Assembly (NCBI RefSeq): GCF_024399335.1
Contig: NZ_CP075339.1
Coordinates: 2,666,001 to 2,730,000 of the forward strand
Reading direction: 5' to 3'
Origin: Leucobacter aridicollis
GTDB taxonomy: Bacteria; Actinomycetota; Actinomycetes; Actinomycetales; Microbacteriaceae
Length of the DNA stretch: 64,000 nucleotides
Below the pieces are notes generated by a model. The model was not told where the DNA came from. It searched no databases and worked only from the letters and a program-made list of their open reading frames with translations. Below are positions 9,743-18,072 of this stretch, piece by piece; the stretch's first letter is position 1; each line of letters begins with the position of its first letter. Position numbers and translations under genes: made by a program.

Positions 9743-9773
9743 ACATCTATTGTCTCGCCTAGAGGGGCTCTCG

Positions 9774-11108
9774 TCAGTCGAGCGGCTTCCCCTCAGTTTC
9801 AGGAAGCGTCACCGCTGCGAGCACTGCGATAACAAGGAAGACGAGAATGAAGAGCACCGTCATTGTGAACGACACCGACGCGGCAAGCAGCGCGCCAACG
9901 GCGACGGGGGCGATAGCGTTCGAGATCAACTGAGCCGCAGTGGCCCACGAGTAGCCCGCGGCGCGTACCCGGGTCGGGTAGAACTCCCCATTCCACGTGT
10001 TCCAGACGCCCCAGCCACCGAGGATGAAGAACGACATCACAAAGTTTGCGACATACAGCGACGGCAGGTCCCACGACACCGCGAAGAGCACACCGCCGAG
10101 AATCGCCCCGACGAGGAAGGCAACGAAGGTGAGCTTGCGGCCGAACCGCTTAGTGCACCAGGCCGCGGCAAGGTAGCCGGGAATCATGATCACGGCGCTG
10201 AGCGCGACAAAGCCGAGCGAGTCTGCAAGTGTGAGCCCCCGCTCCTGCAGCAGTGTGGGCAGCCACACCTGCAGCCCCCAGTAGCCCCAGTTGAACGCAA
10301 AGTTCACGATGAGCATCAGCAGTGTGCGACGCCGCATGTCGCGACGCAGCAGCTGCAGAGGGTTCCCCGCTTGGTCAGCCTGCGCTTCGCGTACGAACTC
10401 GGTGCCTGGAGCGACATCAACGCCGAGACCACGAAGTACCTTTGCGGCCTTACCGTGTTCACCGCGGCTGACGAGGAAATAGGGCGACTCGGGCACCCAG
10501 AATGCAACGACGATCACCCAGAGGCACGCGACCGCTGCTGCAAAGGCTACAACCTGCCAGCCCGCGTCGTGGAAGAGCGAGGTGACACCGATCGCAACGA
10601 GAGTGCCGATGGGCCATCCGATCGACAGCAGCACAGCCGCTCGTCCGCGCTGCCGTGAGGGCATCAGTTCAAGGAAGTACGGAAACACGACCGTGTATGC
10701 GCCCGCAAGCGCAAAGCCCGAGAGCACCCGCAGCCCGACGAGCATCTCAAAGTTCGGCGCGAGCGGCACGATGGCGGCAACGATGCCATACGCGATGAAA
10801 CTCACGATGGTGACGGGCCGCCGCCCGACACGGTCGGCAATCGGCCCCCAGATGAGTGCGCCGGGAATCATGCCGATTGCCACAGCTGAGAGCACGAGGC
10901 CGAGCTTTGTCTCGTCGAGGCCGAAGTGGTTCGAGACGTCGCCCGCGACGTAGACGAGCGCGAGTTGCTCCCACGATTCAATGACGAAGATCACAAACAT
11001 GGCGATCACGATCCGCACGTGTGCGGGTGTGAACCGCATGTGCTCGTAGACGTCTTGAAGCGCGACAGGTCCGGTGGTCCGGGCCGCAGCAGCTGAAGTG
11101 GTTTCCAA
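9774..11108 (-). CDS. MFS transporter, probably for the hydantoin-type substrate
   Basis: A 12-helix major facilitator of 444 residues. The loop motif GPIADRVGRRPVTIV between helices 2 and 3 is the MFS A motif, and the general plan resembles the sugar-porter and aromatic-acid porter groups. The start is a TTG at 11108 with GGGAG five bases upstream. It is the first gene of the operon that continues with the HyuA-like, DUF917 and PucR genes, so uptake of their substrate is a reasonable inference. Specificity cannot be read from sequence. Confidence 0.87.
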   Translation of the reverse strand: METTSAAAARTTGPVALQDVYEHMRFTPAHVRIVIAMFVIFVIESWEQLALVYVAGDVSNHFGLDETKLGLVLSAVAIGMIPGALIWGPIADRVGRRPVTIVSFIAYGIVAAIVPLAPNFEMLVGLRVLSGFALAGAYTVVFPYFLELMPSRQRGRAAVLLSIGWPIGTLVAIGVTSLFHDAGWQVVAFAAAVACLWVIVVAFWVPESPYFLVSRGEHGKAAKVLRGLGVDVAPGTEFVREAQADQAGNPLQLLRRDMRRRTLLMLIVNFAFNWGYWGLQVWLPTLLQERGLTLADSLGFVALSAVIMIPGYLAAAWCTKRFGRKLTFVAFLVGAILGGVLFAVSWDLPSLYVANFVMSFFILGGWGVWNTWNGEFYPTRVRAAGYSWATAAQLISNAIAPVAVGALLAASVSFTMTVLFILVFLVIAVLAAVTLPETEGKPLD

Positions 11109-11227
11109 CGAGACTCCCTTGTCGATCGATACGGTTCGGAGCCAACTTAGGTCACTGCTTCACCCGCAGACTGGGCGGCAGGCACACTCTGAACCCCTCC
11201 AGCCGGGCGACAAGCACTGGGGCTGAG

Positions 11228-12634
11228 TCAGCGCAGGGTACGACCGTGCCGCTCCATCCAGGTTCCGGTGCGGCGACGCTCCACAAAAATCATTGCGAGC
11301 CCAATAAGCCACAACGGGATCTGTGCGGCAAACGCTACCTTGAAGGCAGTGAGCGAGTAAGTCTCGGGTGAGCCTGCGCCCTGAAGATCCAAGATGATGC
11401 CGATGAGCATCACCAGGAGTAGCGCAGCGGTGAATCCCCCGGTGTTCACGAGCCCAGTGCCAAAACCTGCGAAGCTGCGTGGGGTGTGGGACCTAGCGAC
11501 CTCAAAGGCGATCATCGATGCAGGTCCGCCAAGCGGCAGGATGACGAGCAGCGCAATGATGAGCCAGCCCGGCGGCATGCCCGGCCACAGCAGCACCGCA
11601 AGCCACGTCACCATAATGAGCACGGTGATACCGATCACCAGCAAGACCCTACGCTCGATGAAGCGCGAACTGATCGGACCAAGTACCAGGCCCGCGACCA
11701 TCGATGAGATCACCGTGAGGCTCAGCAGGCCGCTCGCCGCGGGCGCGCTCATCCCGAGACCGCCAGTCAAGAACGGCGTGCCCCATAGCAGCAGGAATGC
11801 CTGAGCAGAGAACGGTGTCACGAAGTGAATCCAGTACGCGAGTCTGACTCCAGGAATCGACAGGAGTCGCCGCACCCGGGAGAGGATCCCCTCTTTCCCG
11901 CCCGTGTTCTTTCGGCCCGCGCGGCCGCGCCCAACAACGGGAATCATGTTCGTCGCAGGCGGAGCCATCGTCACGGTCGTGATCGGGGCCGCAGCCAACG
12001 CTTCTGAGTTCTTCGTGATCTTGCCAGTTCGCCTGGTGAGGCGTTCGAACGCTGTGCGGCGCCCAGGGGCATCTCGCAGCACGACGAATCCGAGCAAGAA
12101 CGAGAGCACGCCGACTGCAGCGATACCGAGGAAGCCTGTTGCCCACCCGAAGGTGTCGACGACGAAGGCGAGCGGCGCGACCGAAACGAGCTGTCCGACC
12201 TGACCGATCAGTCCGGTCACCTGGCCGAGCGTCGACAATTGGCGCGGCTTGAACCACTCGGGAAGGAGCCTCATAACTGCCGTGAATGTGCACGCGTCGC
12301 CCGCACCCACGAGGATGCGCGCGAGGATGGCGAACTCAACGTTTGCGACTGTCGCCATGACGATCTGTCCGGTGAGCATCAGCGCAGAACCCGCGAGGAT
12401 CAGGATCGTGGATCCGTAGCGGTCGAGCAGGATCCCGACTGGTATCTGGCACGCCGCGTACACGAGGAGCTGGATCACCGGGAAGGCCGCGAGCGTCGAC
12501 GCGTCGATCGAGAAGTGATCTTGTGTCGCGGGCCCGAGCGCCGAGAGGGATGAACGGTTCACGATCGCGATCGCGTAGAGCGTGACCGCCACTCCCCACA
12601 CCACCCAGGGAAGGAATGGTTTCGAGGCTCGCAT
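11228..12634 (-). CDS. MFS transporter
   Basis: About 468 residues with 12 predicted membrane segments and the A-loop GILLDRYGSTILILAG. A charged cytoplasmic loop in the middle (around FERLTRRTGKITKNSEA to GRAGRKNTGGKEG) links the two halves. The N-terminus MRASKPFLPWVVWGVAV fits the ATG at 12634; a TTG at 12664 would add ten residues. It is transcribed divergently from the GntR regulator at 12724 across 89 bases, so the two are probably functionally linked. The substrate is unknown. Confidence 0.86.
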   Translation of the reverse strand: MRASKPFLPWVVWGVAVTLYAIAIVNRSSLSALGPATQDHFSIDASTLAAFPVIQLLVYAACQIPVGILLDRYGSTILILAGSALMLTGQIVMATVANVEFAILARILVGAGDACTFTAVMRLLPEWFKPRQLSTLGQVTGLIGQVGQLVSVAPLAFVVDTFGWATGFLGIAAVGVLSFLLGFVVLRDAPGRRTAFERLTRRTGKITKNSEALAAAPITTVTMAPPATNMIPVVGRGRAGRKNTGGKEGILSRVRRLLSIPGVRLAYWIHFVTPFSAQAFLLLWGTPFLTGGLGMSAPAASGLLSLTVISSMVAGLVLGPISSRFIERRVLLVIGITVLIMVTWLAVLLWPGMPPGWLIIALLVILPLGGPASMIAFEVARSHTPRSFAGFGTGLVNTGGFTAALLLVMLIGIILDLQGAGSPETYSLTAFKVAFAAQIPLWLIGLAMIFVERRRTGTWMERHGRTLR

Positions 12635-12687
12635 GAATTCAATGCTAGTCCTGTGTGAGGCCAATCCAGCGTAGGCACGGCTCTCGA

Positions 12688-12699
12688 CCTCAGCTGAGG
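12688..12699. promoter_or_regulatory. 12-base perfect palindrome in the MFS/GntR divergent region
   Basis: CCTCAGCTGAGG is fully self-complementary and lies between the two divergent starts. It is followed by a possible -10 element TATTCT eight bases before the GntR ATG. A repressor site is possible but the palindrome is short and does not match a known GntR box. Confidence 0.3.
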
Positions 12700-12723
12700 A
12701 CTTCCCGACTATTCTAGGAATCT

Positions 12724-13401
12724 ATGAGCTCGACTATTCACACCGAGGGTAGCGCCGCCGAGAGCGGGACGCCGCAGCCGCACGAATTGGTGTCCATCCT
12801 GCGCGACAGGATCCTGCACGGCGAGCTCGCGCCGGGGCAGCGGCTCGTCGAGCGTACGCTCGCGAGCGAGCTCGGAGTGTCACGGATTCCGGTGCGCGAC
12901 GCCCTGAACATTCTTCGCGGCGAGGGATTCGTCTCCGCGCTCCCGAACCGTGGCATGACGGTGGCGGCGCTGTCGCCGCAGGACGTCGAGGAGCTGTTTG
13001 AGGTGCGCGAGTCGCTCGAGGTGCTCGCGGTACGCCGGGCTACGGAGCGCGCGACGCCCGACGAGATCGACAGGCTCGAGGAGTCAATCGCGGCCTCCGA
13101 AGTGGCTTGGGAACGCGCAGACACTGCTGCTGTCGGTCAATGCAATCAGGAATTCCACGACTTGCTCTGGAAGATGGCGCACAACTCCCTCCTGTCGTCG
13201 CTCATGGAGCCTCTGGAGGGCCGCATGCACTGGCTACTCAGGCAGAATGATGACCCGCGCCGTCTCCAGGCGGAGCACGTCGCTATTCTCGCCGCAATCC
13301 GAAGCGGCGACGCTGAGCTCGCCGCCCGGGCTGCTTTGGATCACGTGCAGACGAGCCGAGAGATCTGGCTTGATCTCTCGGCTCGCAGGCGCACCGCTTA
13401 G
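12724..13401 (+). CDS. GntR-family regulator with FCD domain
   Basis: The 225 residues consist of a winged helix-turn-helix (GQRLVERTLASELGVSRIPV, about residues 38-57) and a helical FCD ligand domain whose metal/ligand histidines appear in QEFHDLL, EHVAIL and ALDHV. FCD regulators usually repress catabolic or transport genes until a carboxylate ligand binds. The divergent MFS transporter is the likely target. The ATG follows a TATTCT hexamer by only eight bases, suggesting a very short leader or a leaderless transcript. The stop overlaps the end of the convergent GNAT gene by four bases. Confidence 0.9.
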   Translation: MSSTIHTEGSAAESGTPQPHELVSILRDRILHGELAPGQRLVERTLASELGVSRIPVRDALNILRGEGFVSALPNRGMTVAALSPQDVEELFEVRESLEVLAVRRATERATPDEIDRLEESIAASEVAWERADTAAVGQCNQEFHDLLWKMAHNSLLSSLMEPLEGRMHWLLRQNDDPRRLQAEHVAILAAIRSGDAELAARAALDHVQTSREIWLDLSARRRTA

Positions 13402-13946
13402 TCTCGCGGCGGCAGTGGCGGCCCGTCTGGGAAGTCGCTGCGGGTGAGATCGAGAAACATGGCGCCCTCGAGTGCGCCGTTCGGCCGCACCTGGTAGTCC
13501 CGCAAGACACCAATTCGTTTGAACCCGAGCCGCTCGTAGCTGCGGATTGCGCCATCATTGTTCTCGTTCGGGTCGAGTGTGATTCGAGTGATCCCGTTCG
13601 CGAACTCGTGCTTGATGGCGAGCGCGAGGGCCTCCTCGCCGACCCTGTTCCCTCTGAAGCGGGTGCCGATGAAGAGGTGCATCACCGTTGTCGGGTATTC
13701 GGGGTCTTCGCCGCGCAGCACGTAGAGCGCGCCTGCGCACTCCCCCGCGACCTCGATGATGCGCGTGGTCTCCGCGGCGTCGATGAACTCGGCCTGAACC
13801 CGCTCTCGCGTGTAACCAACCCACCAGAAGGCGACCTCGGGCTCGCACAGGATCTCGAACAGCGGTTCGAGATCTGCTTGCTTCGGCGCGCGGAGGGTGA
13901 CGAGCGGCCCAACGATGGGCCCTGCGGGGAGTACGGGTGTAGACAT
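13398..13946 (-). CDS. GNAT-family acetyltransferase (RimJ/RimL-like)
   Basis: About 182 residues of the acetyl-CoA-binding GNAT fold. The acetyl-CoA loop is GTRFRGNRVGEEALALAI, followed by the late motif SYERLGFKRIGVLRDYQ. I place the start at the ATG at 13946 (MSTPVLPAGP) because the longer frame to 14036 would run through the prfA terminator. The substrate is unknown. It lies just downstream of prfA, in the place normally held by prmC. Confidence 0.83.
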   Translation of the reverse strand: MSTPVLPAGPIVGPLVTLRAPKQADLEPLFEILCEPEVAFWWVGYTRERVQAEFIDAAETTRIIEVAGECAGALYVLRGEDPEYPTTVMHLFIGTRFRGNRVGEEALALAIKHEFANGITRITLDPNENNDGAIRSYERLGFKRIGVLRDYQVRPNGALEGAMFLDLTRSDFPDGPPLPPRD

Positions 13947-13985
13947 GGACACAGCGTACTGCGTACGCCACATTGTGCGCCACGC

Positions 13986-14031
13986 AAAAACCCTGGCGGC
14001 CGGCAGGAAGACTTCCCACCGACCGCCAGGG
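13986..14031 (-). terminator. Rho-independent terminator after prfA
   Basis: On the minus strand a stem of 12 to 13 base pairs (CCCTGGCGGTCGG with CCGGCCGCCAGGG, one mismatch) is followed by TTTTT, seen as AAAAA at 13986-13990 on the plus strand. It ends the prfA transcript before any downstream gene. Confidence 0.88.
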
Positions 14032-14046
14032 TCCATAGCCCGAAGA

Positions 14047-15120
14047 CTACTGTCCGAGCGCCTTCAGCCGCTCTTCCTCGTCCATGCGGATGCAGGACTC
14101 GATAAGCGGTTCCATCGAGCCGTTCATCACCTGGTCAAGGTTGTACGCCTTGTACCCTGTGCGGTGATCGGCGATGCGGTTCTCGGGGAAGTTGTACGTA
14201 CGAATCCGCTCCGAGCGATCCATCGTACGGATCTGGCTCGACCGGTGAGCGCTTGCTTCGGCGGCAGCTTCCTCGGCGAGGCGAGCGAGCAGGCGTGCGC
14301 GAAGCACGCGCATGCCAGCCTCACGGTTCTGCAGCTGCGACTTCTCGTTCTGCATCGCAACCACAATGCCCGTCGGAAGGTGGGTGATGCGCACCGCCGA
14401 GTCTGTCGTGTTCACGGACTGACCACCGGGGCCACTCGAGCGGTACACGTCAATCTTGAGATCGTTCTGACTGATCTCGACCTCTTCGGCTTCGTCGGGC
14501 TCAGGGTACACGAGTACGCCTGTCGTCGAAGTGTGGATGCGCCCCTGCGACTCGGTGACTGGCACGCGCTGCACGCGATGCACACCGCCTTCGTACTTGA
14601 GGTGCGCCCAGACGCCCTGGGACGGATCACTTGCGTTGGCCTTGATCGCGACCTGCACGTTCTTGTAGCCGCCGAGATCGCTCTCGTCCTTCTCAAGAAT
14701 CTCGGTCTTCCACCCCTTGGACTCCGCGTAGTGCATGTACATGCGCAGCAGGTCAGCGCCGAACAACGCCGACTCGGCTCCGCCCTCGCCGCCCTTAATC
14801 TCAAGAATGACGTCGCGAGCATCGTCGGGATCCCGCGGGATCAGCAGTCGGCGAACCTTCTCCTGAGCCTCGGCGAGCTGCGCCTCGAGGTCTGGGACCT
14901 CTTCGGCGAACGCCTCGTCTTCCTTCGCGAGCTCACGCGCGGCTTCGAGGTCGTCTGCCAGCTGCACCCAGTGCTCGTGGGCCGACTTGATCTTGCTGAG
15001 CTCAGCGTAGCGGCGGTTGACCTTCTTGGCCCGCGCTGCGTCAGCGTGCAGCGCGGGATCCGCGAGGTCCTCTTGCAGTGATGCATGCTCAGCGAGCAGC
15101 CCAGCAACCTGTTCAAACAC
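14047..15120 (-). CDS. prfA: Peptide chain release factor 1
   Basis: RF1 recognises UAA and UAG and hydrolyses peptidyl-tRNA on the ribosome. The 357 residues carry the GGQ motif in [17 protein letters not shown] and the stop-codon tripeptide PVT in [11 protein letters not shown], which separates RF1 from RF2. It starts 12 bases after the rho stop, as part of the thr-rho-prfA gene run. prmC, which methylates the GGQ glutamine, does not follow it here. Confidence 0.97.
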   Translation of the reverse strand: MFEQVAGLLAEHASLQEDLADPALHADAARAKKVNRRYAELSKIKSAHEHWVQLADDLEAARELAKEDEAFAEEVPDLEAQLAEAQEKVRRLLIPRDPDDARDVILEIKGGEGGAESALFGADLLRMYMHYAESKGWKTEILEKDESDLGGYKNVQVAIKANASDPSQGVWAHLKYEGGVHRVQRVPVTESQGRIHTSTTGVLVYPEPDEAEEVEISQNDLKIDVYRSSGPGGQSVNTTDSAVRITHLPTGIVVAMQNEKSQLQNREAGMRVLRARLLARLAEEAAAEASAHRSSQIRTMDRSERIRTYNFPENRIADHRTGYKAYNLDQVMNGSMEPLIESCIRMDEEERLKALGQ

Positions 15121-15132
15121 GTACGGTTCCCC

Positions 15133-16992
15133 TTAGAACGAGAGGGTGTACGACTTCTCCGCGTTGACCTCAGGAGCCTGCCGGCTGCCCGAGACCTTCA
15201 CGAAGCTGTTCACCGCTGGAACGAGCGCACGGAGCAGGTCCTTGTCGCTGTCGACACCCGTGTGCGTGCGCGCGGTGGCGAGGAGCGTGAGCGACCCACC
15301 GTTCTCAAGGTTCCGACCGGCGCCAAGCAGACGCTTCGCGTGAGCGATCGGCAGGGCCTGAGCTGCCTCAGGAGTCGTGCGGGTGCCCTGCAGGTTCTGC
15401 TGGGTCGCATGCACGAGGTCGGTGAGCGAATCGAGCAGCACAATGACGTCGTGCCCGAGCTCGACGAGTCGGCTCGCGCGATCAAGCGCAAGCTCAACGA
15501 TCGTGGTCTGGTCTTCAGACGCCCGATCGAACGTAGCCGCAATGACCTCGCCGCTGACGGTTCGCTGCAGGTGCGTGACTTCCTCGGGGCGCGCGTTCGT
15601 CAGCACGAGCAGAAGGTGCGCGTCGGGAGCGTTCGCGGTGACTGCCGCGGCAAGTTCGGCAAAGACGCGCGCGGCTGGAACCTCGGCGGGCAGCGCAAGG
15701 AGCGCGCGCTGTCCGAGCCCCATCGGAGCTGCGGCATCAATCGCGGCGCCCAGACCCTTCTCGCCGTTTGCGAAGCGGAGGGGCTGCTCGGGGAAGATCG
15801 CGGGCATCTCTGCGATGTCTGCGCGCTTCTCGGTCTCTTCAACGGGCTTTCCATTGACTGAGTCGATCTTGACGATCGCGTTGTACTTCTGGCGGCCGCC
15901 GCCGTCACCCTCGCGGGGCTGGCGGATAGCGCCGACAATGGCGTCGCCACGACGGAGGCTGTACTTCTTCACCTGACCGAGTGCGACGTACACGTCTGAC
16001 ACGCCGGGGAGGTAGCCGCTCGTGCGCACGAAAGCGTAGTTGTCGAGCACGTCGAGGATACCGGCGACGGGAAGCAGCACGTCGTCTTCCGCGATCTCTG
16101 GCTCGAGGTCATCGCCGCCACGACGCTTACGGTCGCGCTGACGGGTGCGGCTCGAGCGCGAACCGTTCTCCTGCTTGTTGTCTGAGCGGTCGCCCTGGCC
16201 CTGCTTCTCCTGGCCCTGCTTGTCCTGGGCCTGCTTCTCGTTCTGGCCCTGCTTGTCAGCATCGCCCTTCGCTGCATCGCCCTTCGCGGCGTCTGACTTC
16301 GAGCCGTCTGACTTCGAGCCGTCTGACTTTGCAGCGTCGCCCTTAGCGCCGTTCTGGTTGCCGCGACCGCGGCCCTTCGGCTCGTCAGTCTGCGCCGGGC
16401 TTTCGCCCTCGGCCTGGTCGGCAGTCTGGCTCGAGCGGCGGCGCGAACGCTTTGCAGGAGCCGCCTCGGCGTCTTCAGCCGGTGTCTCTGCGGCCTTCGC
16501 CTCGGAAGCTGCGGCGGGCTGCTCTGCTGCCTCGGCGTCAGCTGGAACCTCGACGGCAGGAGCCTTGCGCGAGCGAGTTGCGCGCTTCTTCGGCGCCTCA
16601 ACTGGCTTCTCGTCGGCGGTGTTCTCCGTGGCGACCTCTGCGGACACGGGCGCTTCGGCAGCCTCAGCCTTCGCCGAGGCGCGCGTCTTCTTCGGAGCGG
16701 CAACCGCATCGTCGGCCTCGGCAGCTGGAGCCTCGGGCTCCGCCTTCTTCCGAGCGCGGCTCGCACGCTTCGGCGCCGCCTTCTCGGCAGGAGTCTCGGC
16801 TGGCGCGTCAGCCTGCGCAGCTGCGGGTGCGGCCGCAGCTGCTGCGGGCTCTCCGGCTGCCACAGCTGCATCAGCTGCGACCTCGGGGGCCGCGCCAGCT
16901 GCTGCCGAGACGCGCCGCGATGCGCGGCGGCGAACTGGAGCGGCTTCAGCCGCCTCCGTGGCAGGCGTCTGGTCTTCAGTGTGTTGTTCCAC
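15133..16992 (-). CDS. rho: Rho-like protein with degenerate ATPase centre
   Basis: The 619 residues have a long Ala/Lys/Asp-rich disordered region (1 to about 300), then a well-kept Rho OB fold (LLPVAGILDVLDNYAFVRTS from residue 306), then a RecA-like domain recognisable by TFDRASEDQTT and VELGHDVIVLLDS. Canonical Rho has PPKAGKT as Walker A; here residues 434-441 read LPAEVPAA with no lysine. The IDERPEE segment with the catalytic Glu reads TNARPEE (N466, A467), DSITR reads DSLTD, the Q- and R-loop segments are replaced, and the protein stops at about the arginine-finger region, some 60 residues early. The frame is open and the gene lies at the normal rho locus, so it is either a rewired RNA-binding protein or a decaying Rho. 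ATP-driven termination is not expected. Confidence 0.85.
   Translation of the reverse strand: MEQHTEDQTPATEAAEAAPVRRRASRRVSAAAGAAPEVAADAAVAAGEPAAAAAAPAAAQADAPAETPAEKAAPKRASRARKKAEPEAPAAEADDAVAAPKKTRASAKAEAAEAPVSAEVATENTADEKPVEAPKKRATRSRKAPAVEVPADAEAAEQPAAASEAKAAETPAEDAEAAPAKRSRRRSSQTADQAEGESPAQTDEPKGRGRGNQNGAKGDAAKSDGSKSDGSKSDAAKGDAAKGDADKQGQNEKQAQDKQGQEKQGQGDRSDNKQENGSRSSRTRQRDRKRRGGDDLEPEIAEDDVLLPVAGILDVLDNYAFVRTSGYLPGVSDVYVALGQVKKYSLRRGDAIVGAIRQPREGDGGGRQKYNAIVKIDSVNGKPVEETEKRADIAEMPAIFPEQPLRFANGEKGLGAAIDAAAPMGLGQRALLALPAEVPAARVFAELAAAVTANAPDAHLLLVLTNARPEEVTHLQRTVSGEVIAATFDRASEDQTTIVELALDRASRLVELGHDVIVLLDSLTDLVHATQQNLQGTRTTPEAAQALPIAHAKRLLGAGRNLENGGSLTLLATARTHTGVDSDKDLLRALVPAVNSFVKVSGSRQAPEVNAEKSYTLSF
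16259..16345. repeat. 15-base tandem repeats in the linker of rho
   Basis: Units of 15 bases related to GTCTGACTTCGAGCC (16291, 16306, 16321) and to GCATCGCCCTTCGCT (16259, 16274) encode the repeated KSDGS and AKGDA pentapeptides in the disordered N-terminal region. Such repeats are prone to length change. Confidence 0.7.
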
Positions 16993-17115
16993 GTGTATTC
17001 CTTCCGGAACCTATCGAGTCTGAGCACTCAGGCCAGAAACAGGCACGAGAGTGCGGGAAGCTCGGGGACAAATACCCCGGCTGGGAATTCGATCCGGGAC
17101 ACAAACTAGGAAGTG

Positions 17116-18072
17116 TCACACTCGCGAAGAGAACGCAGAGTCGACCGGGATCTCCTCTACTGTAGCACCCTTGATATCAACAGCGAGGGTAAGAATTCGC
17201 CATTCGGGCGCGATCTGCGCGACAAGATCCGCCGCCGCGAGGCGTTCGCGCGGCCCGTTCGAGAGCACGAGCACCGAGGGCCCGGCACCCGACACGACCG
17301 CAGGATGCCCGGCCTCGCGGAGCGCGCCGATGAGATCCCGCGTCGCTGGCATTGCAGCCCCACGGTAGTTCTGGTGCAGCCGATCCTCCGTCGCCTCAAG
17401 CATGAGTTCGGGGCTCTGCGTGAGTGCCGCGATGAGGAGCGCCGAACGTGAGACGTTAAAGACTGCATCCTCGTGCGGCACCTGCTTCGGTTGCAGGCTG
17501 CGTGCGTGCTCGGTCGACATCGTGAACGTCGGCACGAGAACGAGTGGCGCGACGCCACGGTGGACGAGGAGGCGCTTGAATCGCGGCCCCTGTTCGTTCG
17601 TCCAGGCGATCGTCAGCCCCCCGAAAAGTGCTGGCGCGACGTTGTCAGGGTGCCCCTCCAGTTCAGTCGCAAAGGCGAAGATCTGGGCCTCGCTCAGCTC
17701 GAACGGGTTGACGGGGTCGCTCGCGAGGAGTCCGGCCGCAATCATGACGCCAGAGACGATCGCGGAGCCCGATGAGCCCATGCCGCGACCGTGCGGGATA
17801 CGGTTGTGCGCCTCGATGTTCAGCCCGGGCATGTCGCGCCCGAGTCGCTCGAACACAAATGCGGCCGACCGCACAACGAGGTTGCGCTCGTCGGTGTCAA
17901 CCTCGCCCTCGCCGACGCCGATCACCGTGACAGTCGCGCCAGGCTCGGGGCGGGTCACGACGACGAGCTCGTCACCGTACGCAAGCGCGATGCCGAGGGT
18001 GTCAAAGCCGGGCCCGAGGTTCGCGCTCGTCGCTGGAACGTGGACGCGAAGCGCTCGCTCGACGCGGCTCAT
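17116..18072 (-). CDS. thrB: Homoserine kinase
   Basis: ThrB phosphorylates homoserine for threonine synthesis. The 318 residues show the GHMP-kinase plan: N-terminal VPATSANLGPGFDTLGIAL, and the ATP loop IPHGRGMGSSGSAIVSG near residue 90. It overlaps hom by four bases (ATGA), so both are coupled. thrC, the next pathway step, is not between hom and thrB as it is in M. tuberculosis and must be elsewhere. Confidence 0.96.
   Translation of the reverse strand: MSRVERALRVHVPATSANLGPGFDTLGIALAYGDELVVVTRPEPGATVTVIGVGEGEVDTDERNLVVRSAAFVFERLGRDMPGLNIEAHNRIPHGRGMGSSGSAIVSGVMIAAGLLASDPVNPFELSEAQIFAFATELEGHPDNVAPALFGGLTIAWTNEQGPRFKRLLVHRGVAPLVLVPTFTMSTEHARSLQPKQVPHEDAVFNVSRSALLIAALTQSPELMLEATEDRLHQNYRGAAMPATRDLIGALREAGHPAVVSGAGPSVLVLSNGPRERLAAADLVAQIAPEWRILTLAVDIKGATVEEIPVDSAFSSRV

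Noticed and set aside
13897..15081. Plus-strand 394-codon frame opposite prfA
   Set aside because: It is antisense to a clear RF1 gene and matches nothing.
15969..17027. Minus-strand 352-codon Arg-rich frame over the rho linker
   Set aside because: It is an alternate frame of the Ala/Lys repeat region of rho, with the biased composition expected of a shadow.
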